This document shows positions 28,866 through 36,398 of a DNA stretch of 64,000 nucleotides, one piece after another. Position 1 is the first letter of the stretch. Every line of letters starts with the position of its first letter. The stretch is from Desulfovibrio sp. ZJ209. GTDB lineage: Bacteria; Desulfobacterota; Desulfovibrionia; Desulfovibrionales; Desulfovibrionaceae. The stretch covers positions 186,001 through 250,000 of the forward strand of contig NZ_JAAKEJ010000001.1 in NCBI RefSeq assembly GCF_011039135.1. The letters are read 5' to 3'. The notes beneath the pieces were generated by a model. The model made no database searches, was not told the origin of the DNA, and was given only the letters and a program-made list of their open reading frames with translations. Made by a program: the position numbers and the translations under genes.

Positions 28866-30055
28866 TGGCGAAATCCGCACCCGCCCCCGAAGCAGTGTCC
28901 GCCGCCCCGGCCCCGCTGGTGGATCTCCCGCCAGGCGAGCTTTCCGTGGCTTCCCGTCTCGCCGACGAGGCAGCGGACGCCATCGCCGCCGCGCCCAAGG
29001 ATTACGCGGCGCACGCGCGCGTGCTCCACGACCTCAAGCTCGCGCTCGTGGAGCTCGCCGACCGCGGCGAGGCGCCCGCGCGGGCGGAAGAAAAGGGCAA
29101 CGAAGCTGCGCCGGCTGTGGACGATAGAGGGGAAGTCCCCCCGGGCCTCCCCCATGCCGACCTCGTGTGGGACCTGGCCCGCGCGCTCCCGGATTTCAGC
29201 ACTGAGGCCCTGTACCAGAAGCGTTCCTCCCTCGGGGCCATGGCCGGCATGGCCGTCTTCGGCTGGTTTTTGGGCGGCCTCGCCTCCACGGTGCTCGGCT
29301 GGCTCGGGCTTGGCGGTGACATCCTGCGGGCCTTCGGCGTGTGGGCCATGTTCTGGCTGTCGGAATACCTCTCCGCCAATCCCCGCGCGCGGCACACCGT
29401 GCTCGCCCTGCTCGGCATGGGAGCCTTGGGGCGTTTCGCCATGAGCGCCATGTCGGGCATGCTGCGCCTGACCTCGTGGGGCAGCATCCGCCAGGCCATC
29501 TTCGGCGTGGGGCGGCTGCCCAATATTTTCAAGGTGTCGTGGCTGCTTTTCGGCGCCTTCTTCGTGCTCGTCTTCCTCTCCAAAAAGATCACCGCGCTGG
29601 ACATGACGGCCTTCCGCCATTCCCTGCGCGAGCAGGCCGAGGGCTGCCTGCGCCTTGCGGCCTTCGTGCTCGGCGAGGTGGAAAGCCGCGACGCGGCGCT
29701 CGCCGAGCTCAGGGACCGGCTGGACGAAGCCGCCGATGGCGAGGCCCCGCGCCGCGCGGGCGACGCGCTTGCCCGGGACATGCTCGGCATGCTCGACGGG
29801 CTCGACCCCGACGCCCGCCGCTTCCTCCTGCAGCGGCTTGCGGCCGCGGGCTATACGCCGGAAAGCACGGGTGAGGACTGGCTCGTCTGGCAGCCGGGGC
29901 GCGATGCGGAACTCTATGACACCGTGGGCCTCGTGCGTGAGGGCGACCGCTGCCGCATCCTCCGGCGCGCCATGCGCACGCCCTCGGGTGTTACGCGCGG
30001 CCTTGTGCAGCGCGCGCCCGACACTGCGCCCATACAGCGGGGAGCCCGGCCATGA
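28865..30055 (+). CDS. Membrane protein of unknown function, partner of the Hsp70-like protein
   Basis: 396 residues. An acidic, Ala/Pro-rich cytosolic N-terminus of about 120 residues is followed by hydrophobic segments at about 124-170 (GMAVFGWFLGGLASTVLGWLG and FGVWAMFWLSEYLSA regions), 177-200 and 220-240 (KVSWLLFGAFFVLVFLSKK). The C-terminal 150 residues are soluble and hydrophilic, with DRLDEAADGEAPRRAGDAL and a basic end. I do not recognise a family. Both ends overlap neighbouring genes (TGATG with the CGGC gene, ATGA with the Hsp70-like gene), so all three are translated together. Confidence 0.75.
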   Translation: MAKSAPAPEAVSAAPAPLVDLPPGELSVASRLADEAADAIAAAPKDYAAHARVLHDLKLALVELADRGEAPARAEEKGNEAAPAVDDRGEVPPGLPHADLVWDLARALPDFSTEALYQKRSSLGAMAGMAVFGWFLGGLASTVLGWLGLGGDILRAFGVWAMFWLSEYLSANPRARHTVLALLGMGALGRFAMSAMSGMLRLTSWGSIRQAIFGVGRLPNIFKVSWLLFGAFFVLVFLSKKITALDMTAFRHSLREQAEGCLRLAAFVLGEVESRDAALAELRDRLDEAADGEAPRRAGDALARDMLGMLDGLDPDARRFLLQRLAAAGYTPESTGEDWLVWQPGRDAELYDTVGLVREGDRCRILRRAMRTPSGVTRGLVQRAPDTAPIQRGARP

Positions 30056-32112
30056 GCGGGGGGACGAAGGCGGCGCAGGAGGGCGCGGGCCGCATCCTCG
30101 GCATGGATCTCGGCACGAGCAACACCTATCTCTTCGCCGGCAGCATGGACCGCGCCTCGCGGCCCGAGGCCGTGGTCGTGCCCGGGGTGAGCGACGCCGC
30201 GGGCAGCATGGCGACCGCCGTGCTTTATGAGGATGACCGCCCCATCCTCATCGGCAACATGGCCGAAAGCGAGTGCTACGCCAACCCGAAGCCGGGCCGC
30301 GTGCTCCGCACCCAGTTCAAGCCGGAGCTCGCCCACGGCGGCGCCGAGGCCCTGCGCTGGATGATGGATTTTTTGCGCCTGCTCGGGGAGGCGCTTCCCG
30401 GGGGCGCGCCGCCCGATGGCACCAAGCTCTATGTGGGCATCCCCTCGCTCACGAGGGAGGATTTCAGCCTCAATCTCGGCCGCTGCTTTGCGGCGGCCGG
30501 CTGGCCCGCGCCGGTCTTCGTGCGCGAGTCGGACGCGGCGCTCATCTCCTCACTCCAGTCCGGCGCGCTGGACATCGACGACCTCGAGCGGCGGGCCGTT
30601 ATCCTCGATTTCGGCGGGGGCACCTGCGACTATACGGTGCTCGACGGCGTGGACGCCCTCGCCAACGGCGGCGACCCGCTCTATGGGGGGCGCCTCTTCG
30701 ACGACCTCATCTACCAGGCCTTTTGCCGCCGCGTGCCGGAGCTCGCGCCCGGGCTTGCGGGCTCGGCCTATGCCTATTTTTTCCACTGGATCGAATGCAA
30801 GACGGAAAAGGAGCGCTTTTCCAAGGCCATGAGCGCCGAGGCAGGCGCGCTCGCGCCGGGGGGGGAAACCGCGGCTGACCCTGCCGCGCCCGCGCAGGAG
30901 GCCGGCGTGAGCCTGCACGCCGTGTGGTATGACGCCGAAGGCAGCCGGCGCGACGCCTGGGTGCATGACTACAGCCGCGAGGACTTCATCCGCGACGCGG
31001 AAAATTATGCGGCCTCGCCGCAGATGCTCGCCATGCTCGCCCAGTATGCGGGGCGCGGCGGCCTGAGCGGGCCCGCGCGCGACTTGCTGGGGGGGCGGAG
31101 CATCGGCCTCGTCTCGTGGTTGCGCGAGCTTCTGGGCGGCCTTGAAGGCCGGCGCGAGGTGGGCCGCGTGCTCCTCACCGGCGGCAGCAGCCGCTGGTTC
31201 TTCGTGCGCGCCCTGGTGGAGGAGCTCTTCCCCGCCGCCTCCTGCGCCATGAGCCGGCGCACCTATGAGGACATAGCCTACGGGCTCGCGCTCTATCCGG
31301 TGCTCGCGGCCTCTCGCGAGCGCGTGGAGCGCCTGCTCAAGGAACAGCTCCCCGCATTCGCGGCCGAGGCCGCCACGGCCGCGCGGGCGCTGGTGGAAAA
31401 GAGCGGCCGGGCGCTGGCGCGCCGCTGCACGCAACGCATGGTGGAGCGGGACATCATGCCCGCCCTCGAGGCGGCGCAAGGCGCGCCCACCACGGTGGCT
31501 GAGCTCGAAGCCGCCTTTGAGCGCAATATCCGCGAGGACACGGCCCTGCTCGACATCGTGCGCGAAAAAAGCGACGCCCTGCGCGCGGAGCTTCAGCGCG
31601 ACCTCTCCCTGCGCTTCCGCGCGTGGCTTCGGGAAAACGGCGTGCTGCTCGTGCCGCGCTTCGAGGTGCCGGCGCAGGCCATCAGCGCGGACTTTTTCAA
31701 GGGCCTGAGCGTCCGGCTCTCGCGGCTGGATTCGCTCAATATCATGCGCTTCACCCTGACGGCGGTTTTGCCCCTGCTGGCCGGCACCGCGGCGGCCGGC
31801 GCCATCGCGCATACGGGCGAGCCGGTGTCCACGGTGCTCGGCGGCGGCGTGGCCTTCGGGGGCGCATGGCTGCTCGGCCGGGCCGCGCCCGGCTTTCTGG
31901 AAAAGCGCAAGCTGCCCGGCTTTCTCCTCAACGAGAGCAACCGCCGCAAGATCGTGGAGAAAAATTCGGCCTATATCGAAAAGGCCCTCAACGAGGCCTT
32001 TGCCGAAGTGCAGGCGGATATTTCCGACGGGATGGAGCGGCGCCTCCGGCATGCGCTGGAATCCATGCTCGGCCGCCTCTCCGTGCTCAACCAGGTGCGC
32101 TGCCAGCATTGA
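30052..32112 (+). CDS. Hsp70/actin-fold ATPase with a C-terminal membrane anchor
   Basis: 686 residues. Phosphate-1 motif GMDLGTSNTYLFAG (about residue 17), phosphate-2 VILDFGGGTCDYTVLDG (about 183) and adenosine motif VLLTGGSSRWFFVRALVEEL (about 372) show an intact Hsp70-type ATPase. In place of the DnaK peptide-binding domain there is a helical region (about 420-560), then two hydrophobic stretches at about 566-613 (LTAVLPLLAGTAAAGAIA and VSTVLGGGVAFGGAWLLG) and a charged, coiled-coil-like end. It is thus probably a membrane-tethered actin-like ATPase rather than a general chaperone. The preceding membrane protein is the likely partner. Confidence 0.8.
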   Translation: MSGGTKAAQEGAGRILGMDLGTSNTYLFAGSMDRASRPEAVVVPGVSDAAGSMATAVLYEDDRPILIGNMAESECYANPKPGRVLRTQFKPELAHGGAEALRWMMDFLRLLGEALPGGAPPDGTKLYVGIPSLTREDFSLNLGRCFAAAGWPAPVFVRESDAALISSLQSGALDIDDLERRAVILDFGGGTCDYTVLDGVDALANGGDPLYGGRLFDDLIYQAFCRRVPELAPGLAGSAYAYFFHWIECKTEKERFSKAMSAEAGALAPGGETAADPAAPAQEAGVSLHAVWYDAEGSRRDAWVHDYSREDFIRDAENYAASPQMLAMLAQYAGRGGLSGPARDLLGGRSIGLVSWLRELLGGLEGRREVGRVLLTGGSSRWFFVRALVEELFPAASCAMSRRTYEDIAYGLALYPVLAASRERVERLLKEQLPAFAAEAATAARALVEKSGRALARRCTQRMVERDIMPALEAAQGAPTTVAELEAAFERNIREDTALLDIVREKSDALRAELQRDLSLRFRAWLRENGVLLVPRFEVPAQAISADFFKGLSVRLSRLDSLNIMRFTLTAVLPLLAGTAAAGAIAHTGEPVSTVLGGGVAFGGAWLLGRAAPGFLEKRKLPGFLLNESNRRKIVEKNSAYIEKALNEAFAEVQADISDGMERRLRHALESMLGRLSVLNQVRCQH

Positions 32113-32143
32113 ATTTTTGCCGAAACGCGGGCAGGGAAGCAGA

Positions 32144-33916
32144 ATGAAGGAAACTCTCGTCCTCGGCATCGACGCCGGGGGGACGCATACGGACGCGGCG
32201 CTGCTGGCGCTGCCGGAAGCAGCGGCCGGGCTGCCGCAGGCGCGCCTGCTGGCCTCGGCCAAGGTCAGCACGCGCCATGAGGATTTGCCCGGCACCGTGC
32301 GCACGGTGCTCGCGGCGCTCACGGCGGCGCTGGCGGAAGCCGGCCTCGACGGGCCGGCCTTGCTCGGCCGCGTGGAGCGCGCCACCCTCGGCACCACGCT
32401 GGCCGTGAACGCGCTGGTGCAGGGCAGGGCGGACAAGGTGGGCCTGGCGCTTTCCGCCGGGCCCGGGCTCGACCCGGTGCATTTCACCCTGGGCGAGCAT
32501 GTGTGCATCGTGCCCGGGGGCCTCGACCACCGCGGGGTGGAGGTGGCGCCCCTCTTTACCGAGACGCTCGCCGAGACCGCGGCCCGCTGGCCCGGGGAGG
32601 GCGTCGCCGCCGTGGCCTGCGTGGGCAAGTTCTCGCCGCGCAACCCGGCGCAGGAACAGAAGATGGGCGAAGTGGCCGGGGCAGCCTCGGGCCTTCCCGT
32701 GACGCTCGGGCACAGCCTTTCCGGACGGCTCAACTTCCCGCGGCGCATCGCCACGGCCTACTACAATGCCGCAGTGGCGCGGCTCACGGGCGAATTTCTC
32801 GACGCCGTGGAAGCGGCGCTCGCCGATGCCGGCGTGCGGGCGCCCGTGCGCCTGCTGAAGGCCGACGGCGGCGCGGCGACCTTGGCCTTTTCGCGCCGCG
32901 AGCCCGTGCAGTCCATCCTTTCCGGGCCGGCGGCCAGCGTCATGGGCGTCATGGCGCTCTGGCCCGACGCCGCCGAGGGCTGCTCGCTTTTGCTCGACAT
33001 GGGGGGCACCACCACCGACCTTGCGCTCTTTTACGAGGGCTCGCCCGTGGTGGACAGGGACGGCATGCTGCTCATGGGGCGGCGCACTTTGGTGCGGGCG
33101 CTGGCGGCGATTTCCATCGGCGTGGGCGGGGATTCACAACTCAGGCCGGAAAGGACGCAGGACGGCGCCCTCGCCGTGCATGTGGGCCCCTTGCGCGAAG
33201 GGCCGGCCATGGCCTTCGGCGGCGAGCGGCCCACCCTGCTCGACGCGCTCAACGTGCTCGCGCAGGCGGGCGGCATGTGCGGGGACGGCGCCGCCTCCCG
33301 CGCGGGCATGGAAGCTCTCGCGGCGTCGCTCGGGATCGTGCTTGCGCCGGGCGGGGGCGCCCAGCTGGCGCGCCTCGCCGTGGAGGACGCCTGCGGCCAG
33401 GTGGCGCGCGCGGCCTATGCGCTGGTTGAAGGCGTCAATGCACGGCCCATCTATACCTTGGCGGCGCTCAGGGCCGTGCGCGAGGCGCGGCCTGTGCGGG
33501 CCTGCCTTGTGGGCGGCCCGGCGGCGAGCGTGCGCCCGTATCTCGAAGAGGCGCTGGCGCTCCCGGTCGCCATCCCGCCGCATGCCGAGGTCGCCAACGC
33601 CATCGGGGCGGGCCTCGCCGTGCCGACGGCCGTGCTGGAAGCCTATGCGGACAGCGGGCGGGGCGTTTACAGCGTACCGGCGCTCGACCTGCACGAACGC
33701 CTCGGCCGCCATGCGACGCTCGAGTCGGTGGCGGACCGCACGCGGGAACTGCTCGAGGAGCGGCTTGCCGCCGAGGGCGTCACCGACGCGGCCGTGGAAG
33801 TGGTGGAGGCGGACCTCTTCGCCACCCTCGATGATGGCGGCCGTGGCTCACGCGACATGCGCGTGGCCTGCCAGGTGCGGCCCGGCATTTCCGGGCGCCT
33901 GTCCGCCGGGGCCTGA
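32144..33916 (+). CDS. Hydantoinase/oxoprolinase family protein (HyuA-like)
   Basis: 590 residues. The N-terminal domain has LGIDAGGTHTDAALL (residue about 5) and TLGTTLAVNALVQG (about 85), and the HyuA domain has SGPAASVMGV, LLLDMGGTTTDLAL and GVGGDS (about 270-330). These form the ASKHA nucleotide-binding fold used for ATP-dependent hydrolysis of cyclic amides such as 5-oxoproline, hydantoins or N-methylhydantoin. No HyuB partner is next to it, so the substrate is open. It follows the Hsp70-like gene by 31 bases and may share its transcript. Confidence 0.87.
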   Translation: MKETLVLGIDAGGTHTDAALLALPEAAAGLPQARLLASAKVSTRHEDLPGTVRTVLAALTAALAEAGLDGPALLGRVERATLGTTLAVNALVQGRADKVGLALSAGPGLDPVHFTLGEHVCIVPGGLDHRGVEVAPLFTETLAETAARWPGEGVAAVACVGKFSPRNPAQEQKMGEVAGAASGLPVTLGHSLSGRLNFPRRIATAYYNAAVARLTGEFLDAVEAALADAGVRAPVRLLKADGGAATLAFSRREPVQSILSGPAASVMGVMALWPDAAEGCSLLLDMGGTTTDLALFYEGSPVVDRDGMLLMGRRTLVRALAAISIGVGGDSQLRPERTQDGALAVHVGPLREGPAMAFGGERPTLLDALNVLAQAGGMCGDGAASRAGMEALAASLGIVLAPGGGAQLARLAVEDACGQVARAAYALVEGVNARPIYTLAALRAVREARPVRACLVGGPAASVRPYLEEALALPVAIPPHAEVANAIGAGLAVPTAVLEAYADSGRGVYSVPALDLHERLGRHATLESVADRTRELLEERLAAEGVTDAAVEVVEADLFATLDDGGRGSRDMRVACQVRPGISGRLSAGA

Positions 33917-33936
33917 GCGGCGTTTTTCGGGGAAGG

Positions 33937-33971
33937 AAAAGCGCCCGGCTTCCGCATGGGAGGCCGGGCGC
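33937..33971 (-). terminator. Rho-independent terminator for the 32-residue membrane peptide gene
   Basis: GCGCCCGGC (33941-33949) and GCCGGGCGC (33963-33971) form a perfect 9-bp stem. Read on the minus strand it is followed by TTTTCC. It lies in the gap between the HyuA stop and the converging small gene. Confidence 0.7.
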
Positions 33972-34004
33972 GGCTCACTTGTGGCCTACGGGCTTGCCGG
34001 GGGC

Positions 34005-34103
34005 TTAATGGTCGTCGCTCATCTTCATGCCGATAAGGCCGACGATGATGGCGAAGAGCAGGAATCCGGCGCAGATGACGAGAACGGTGGTATCGAGATC
34101 CAT
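34005..34103 (-). CDS. 32-residue single-span membrane protein
   Basis: An ATG with AAAGGAG eight bases upstream opens a 32-codon frame. The product is MDLDTTVLVICAGFLLFAII followed by VGLIGMKMSDDH: an acidic N-terminus, about 19 hydrophobic residues and a short polar end, as in small bitopic proteins. Its own ribosome site and a terminator 34 bases past the stop support a real gene. No family is recognised; small membrane subunits or regulators are the usual possibilities. Confidence 0.65.
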   Translation of the reverse strand: MDLDTTVLVICAGFLLFAIIVGLIGMKMSDDH

Positions 34104-34232
34104 GGTTGGCTCCTTTGAGGTATGAGGCACGCCGGGCGCCGGCCAAGACCGCTACTCGCGTAGACCGCCGACTGGCGCAGGGCTGCCGCGCCGCCCGCAG
34201 GGGACGGCCGGTGGTGGAAGTATCCCCGGGAT

Positions 34233-34706
34233 TCAGAGAGTGGCGCCCACGGCGCGGGGCGGAGCCTGGGAAAGGGGCAGCATGCCGCGCAGATGGCGCC
34301 TTGGAGGCAGATCAGGTCGCTGGGGCGCAAGGGCGGCAAAAAAGACAGGCGGATGCGGCAGCCGAGGCCGGGCGCTCAGGGCCGTGCCCGCCGCATGGAG
34401 ATGGGCGAAGGCATGGCGCTGGCGCTGCTTGCTCGCCTGGCGCAGGGTCACCACCACGGCGGAGCCCACGGCGAGCGCCCCGGCCGTGACCGAAGGCAGC
34501 CGGTCGCAGCCCAAGCGCGGCAAGGGCGTAGAGCGGCCGCCGGACACGAGCAGCAGCACGGCCAAAACCGTGCTGACGCCGCAGGTCAGCAAAAAGCGCG
34601 GGCGCATGGAGGGGCTGGACAGTGGTGCCGACGGCATGGGCGAAGCCTTTTTCTGTTGCAGGGCGGCGCCATTGCAAGGGCAGGCCGCCTCTTTCCATGT
34701 ATCCAA
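34233..34706 (-). CDS. Doubtful open frame, possible small membrane protein
   Basis: This 157-codon frame covers most of the 670-base gap before trmL. Residues about 36-56 (FLLTCGVSTVLAVLLLVSG) and 69-88 (LPSVTAGALAVGSAVVVTL) are membrane-like, but the second half is Pro/Arg/His-rich and looks non-coding. A TTGACA (34728-34733, minus strand) lies upstream, yet I see no convincing ribosome site. It may be real only in its first 60-70 residues from a later ATG at 34637, or not at all. Confidence 0.25.
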   Translation of the reverse strand: MDTWKEAACPCNGAALQQKKASPMPSAPLSSPSMRPRFLLTCGVSTVLAVLLLVSGGRSTPLPRLGCDRLPSVTAGALAVGSAVVVTLRQASKQRQRHAFAHLHAAGTALSARPRLPHPPVFFAALAPQRPDLPPRRHLRGMLPLSQAPPRAVGATL

Positions 34707-34773
34707 CGCTACAGGGGCGGCTCTTTCTTGTCAATATTGCTGCGGAAAAAGCGCTAAGCCATGGGGAGGACAG

Positions 34774-35265
34774 TTGCGCGTAGTCCTGTTTGAGCCGGAG
34801 ATCCCGCCCAATACGGGCAATGTGGCGCGCCTCTGCGCGGGCTTCGGCGTGGAATTGCACCTCGTGGGCAGGCTCGGCTTCTCGCTGGAAGATCGCTACC
34901 TCAAGCGCGCGGGCCTCGATTACTGGCCGCATGTGCGCCTTTTCGTCTGGCCCGGCTGGGGCGCCTTCGCGCACCGCCCGGGCCGCAGCCGGCTTGAGCG
35001 CTGGATCCTGACCACGGCCAAGCGCAAGGCCACTCCGTTGCAGGATTTCGCCTTCCAGCCGGAAGACGCCCTCATCTTCGGTCGCGAAACGCGGGGCCTG
35101 CCCGACAGCCTCTTCGCCGCTTCGCCGTGGCGGGTGCGCATCCCCGTGCGCAGCATGGAGGAGGGCGGGGTGCGCAGCCTCAACCTCTCCACCGCCGCGG
35201 GCATCGTGCTCTTCACGGCCCTCACGGCAAGCGGCCTCATCGGCCCGGGACAGGCACGGCCGTGA
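34774..35265 (+). CDS. trmL: tRNA (cytidine(34)-2'-O)-methyltransferase, TrmL type
   Basis: 163 residues, the normal TrmL size, from a TTG start with GGGGAGGA five bases upstream; this gives the family start RVVLFEPEIPPNTGNVARLC. SPOUT knot motifs are PPNTGNVARL (residue about 10), FGRETRGLPDSL (about 105) and RSLNLSTAAGIVLF (about 130). It methylates the 2'-OH of the wobble base of certain leucine tRNAs using SAM. Longer frames to the 5' side have no family character. The stop overlaps the next gene (GTGA). Confidence 0.92.
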   Translation: MRVVLFEPEIPPNTGNVARLCAGFGVELHLVGRLGFSLEDRYLKRAGLDYWPHVRLFVWPGWGAFAHRPGRSRLERWILTTAKRKATPLQDFAFQPEDALIFGRETRGLPDSLFAASPWRVRIPVRSMEEGGVRSLNLSTAAGIVLFTALTASGLIGPGQARP

Positions 35266-36302
35266 GCGGCTTCTTCCCCGCGTGGGCCGTCCTGCCGTGG
35301 TCGGCCTGGGAGTGCTGGTGGCTCGCGCCCTGCGCTCTTGCGCTCGACCTCATGTTCGGGGACCCGGCCTTGCCGTGGCCGCATCCCGTGTGCCTTGTGG
35401 GCAAGTGCCTCTCCCGGCTGGAAGGCCCGGCGCGCCGTTTCGGCGGTGCGGGGCCGCGCGCGCCCTTGCGGCTCCTGCTGGCGGGCGCGATGGCGCTCCT
35501 CCTGCTCTGCGCGGGCACGGGCGCGGCCGTGTGGCTGCTGGTCTCGCTGCCGGCGGCGGGGGGGCTCCTGGCGCTCTATCTGGCCTGGGCCGGCCTCGCC
35601 ATGGGCTCGCTCGTGAGCATCGGGCGCGAAGTGGCGGAAGCGGTGGAGGAGGCGCCCCTCCCGGAGGCGCGCGCGGCGCTCTCCCGACTGGTGAGCCGCG
35701 ACGTGAGCGCCCTTGAGCGGCTCATGCTCCGCAAGACGCTGGCCGACACGCTTTCGGAAAATTTCACGGACGCCTTTCTCGCGCCGTGGTTCTGGCTGCT
35801 CGTGGGCGGGCCTGTGGGCCTGTGGGTCTACAAGGCCGTGAGCACGGGCGATTCCATGTGGGGCTATCTCAACACGCGCTGGCGCTGGCTCGGCTGGGCG
35901 CCGGCGCGCGCCGACGACGCGCTGGCTTTCGTGCCCGCCCGGCTTTCCGTGCTTGCCCTGCGCCTGGCGGACGCCGCGGCGCGCCCTATCCCTTCCCGGC
36001 GCGCGTGGCGCGGCTCCTGGCCCGGGCTCTCCGTGGTCGCTCGGCAGGCGAAGGGCATGCCGAGCCCCAATTCCGGCTGGTCCATGACGGCCTGCGCGTG
36101 GCTGTGCGCTGGCCGCATGGCCGGGCCTTCCGTCTATTTCGGCGAGCTCGTGGTCAAGCCCTGGCTCGGGCCCCCGGAGCGGGACGCCGCCCCCTGGGAT
36201 GCCGCCCGCATCCGGGCCTTGATCGCCCTCGAGCAGTGGGGGGCGGTGTGCGGCGCCCTCGCGCTCTGGCTCGCGTGCCTCGGCATGCGACTTCTTTTCT
36301 GA
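35262..36302 (+). CDS. cbiB: Adenosylcobinamide-phosphate synthase (CobD/CbiB)
   Basis: 346 residues from a GTG that overlaps the trmL stop. Family motifs are ALDLMFGDPALPWPHPVCLVG near the start, RDVSALERLMLRKTLADTLSENFTDA (split over about 145-170), STGDSMWGYLN, and SPNSGWSMTACA (about 268). Several membrane helices are visible. The enzyme attaches aminopropanol phosphate (or ethanolamine equivalent) to adenosylcobyric acid in the lower part of corrinoid synthesis. No other cobalamin gene is next to it. Confidence 0.93.
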   Translation: MSGFFPAWAVLPWSAWECWWLAPCALALDLMFGDPALPWPHPVCLVGKCLSRLEGPARRFGGAGPRAPLRLLLAGAMALLLLCAGTGAAVWLLVSLPAAGGLLALYLAWAGLAMGSLVSIGREVAEAVEEAPLPEARAALSRLVSRDVSALERLMLRKTLADTLSENFTDAFLAPWFWLLVGGPVGLWVYKAVSTGDSMWGYLNTRWRWLGWAPARADDALAFVPARLSVLALRLADAAARPIPSRRAWRGSWPGLSVVARQAKGMPSPNSGWSMTACAWLCAGRMAGPSVYFGELVVKPWLGPPERDAAPWDAARIRALIALEQWGAVCGALALWLACLGMRLLF

Positions 36303-36398
36303 GGCGCCGCGCTTGCGGGCGGGCGCGGTCCCGTGCTAGGGATAAGGTTCCCTTGCAAAGCGGGACTGCGAGAGCCGGACCAAAGGCCAGAGTACAGG

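Noticed and set aside
28712..29620. A His/Glu/Gly-rich minus-strand frame opposite the unknown membrane protein
   Set aside because: Low-complexity composition typical of the complement of a GC-rich gene; the plus-strand frame has helices and coupled starts.
34233..34706. A 157-codon frame between the 32-residue gene and trmL, read as a membrane protein
   Set aside because: Only its first part looks membrane-like, the rest is Pro/Arg/His-rich as in shadow frames of GC-rich DNA, and no ribosome site is visible. It is listed only at low confidence.
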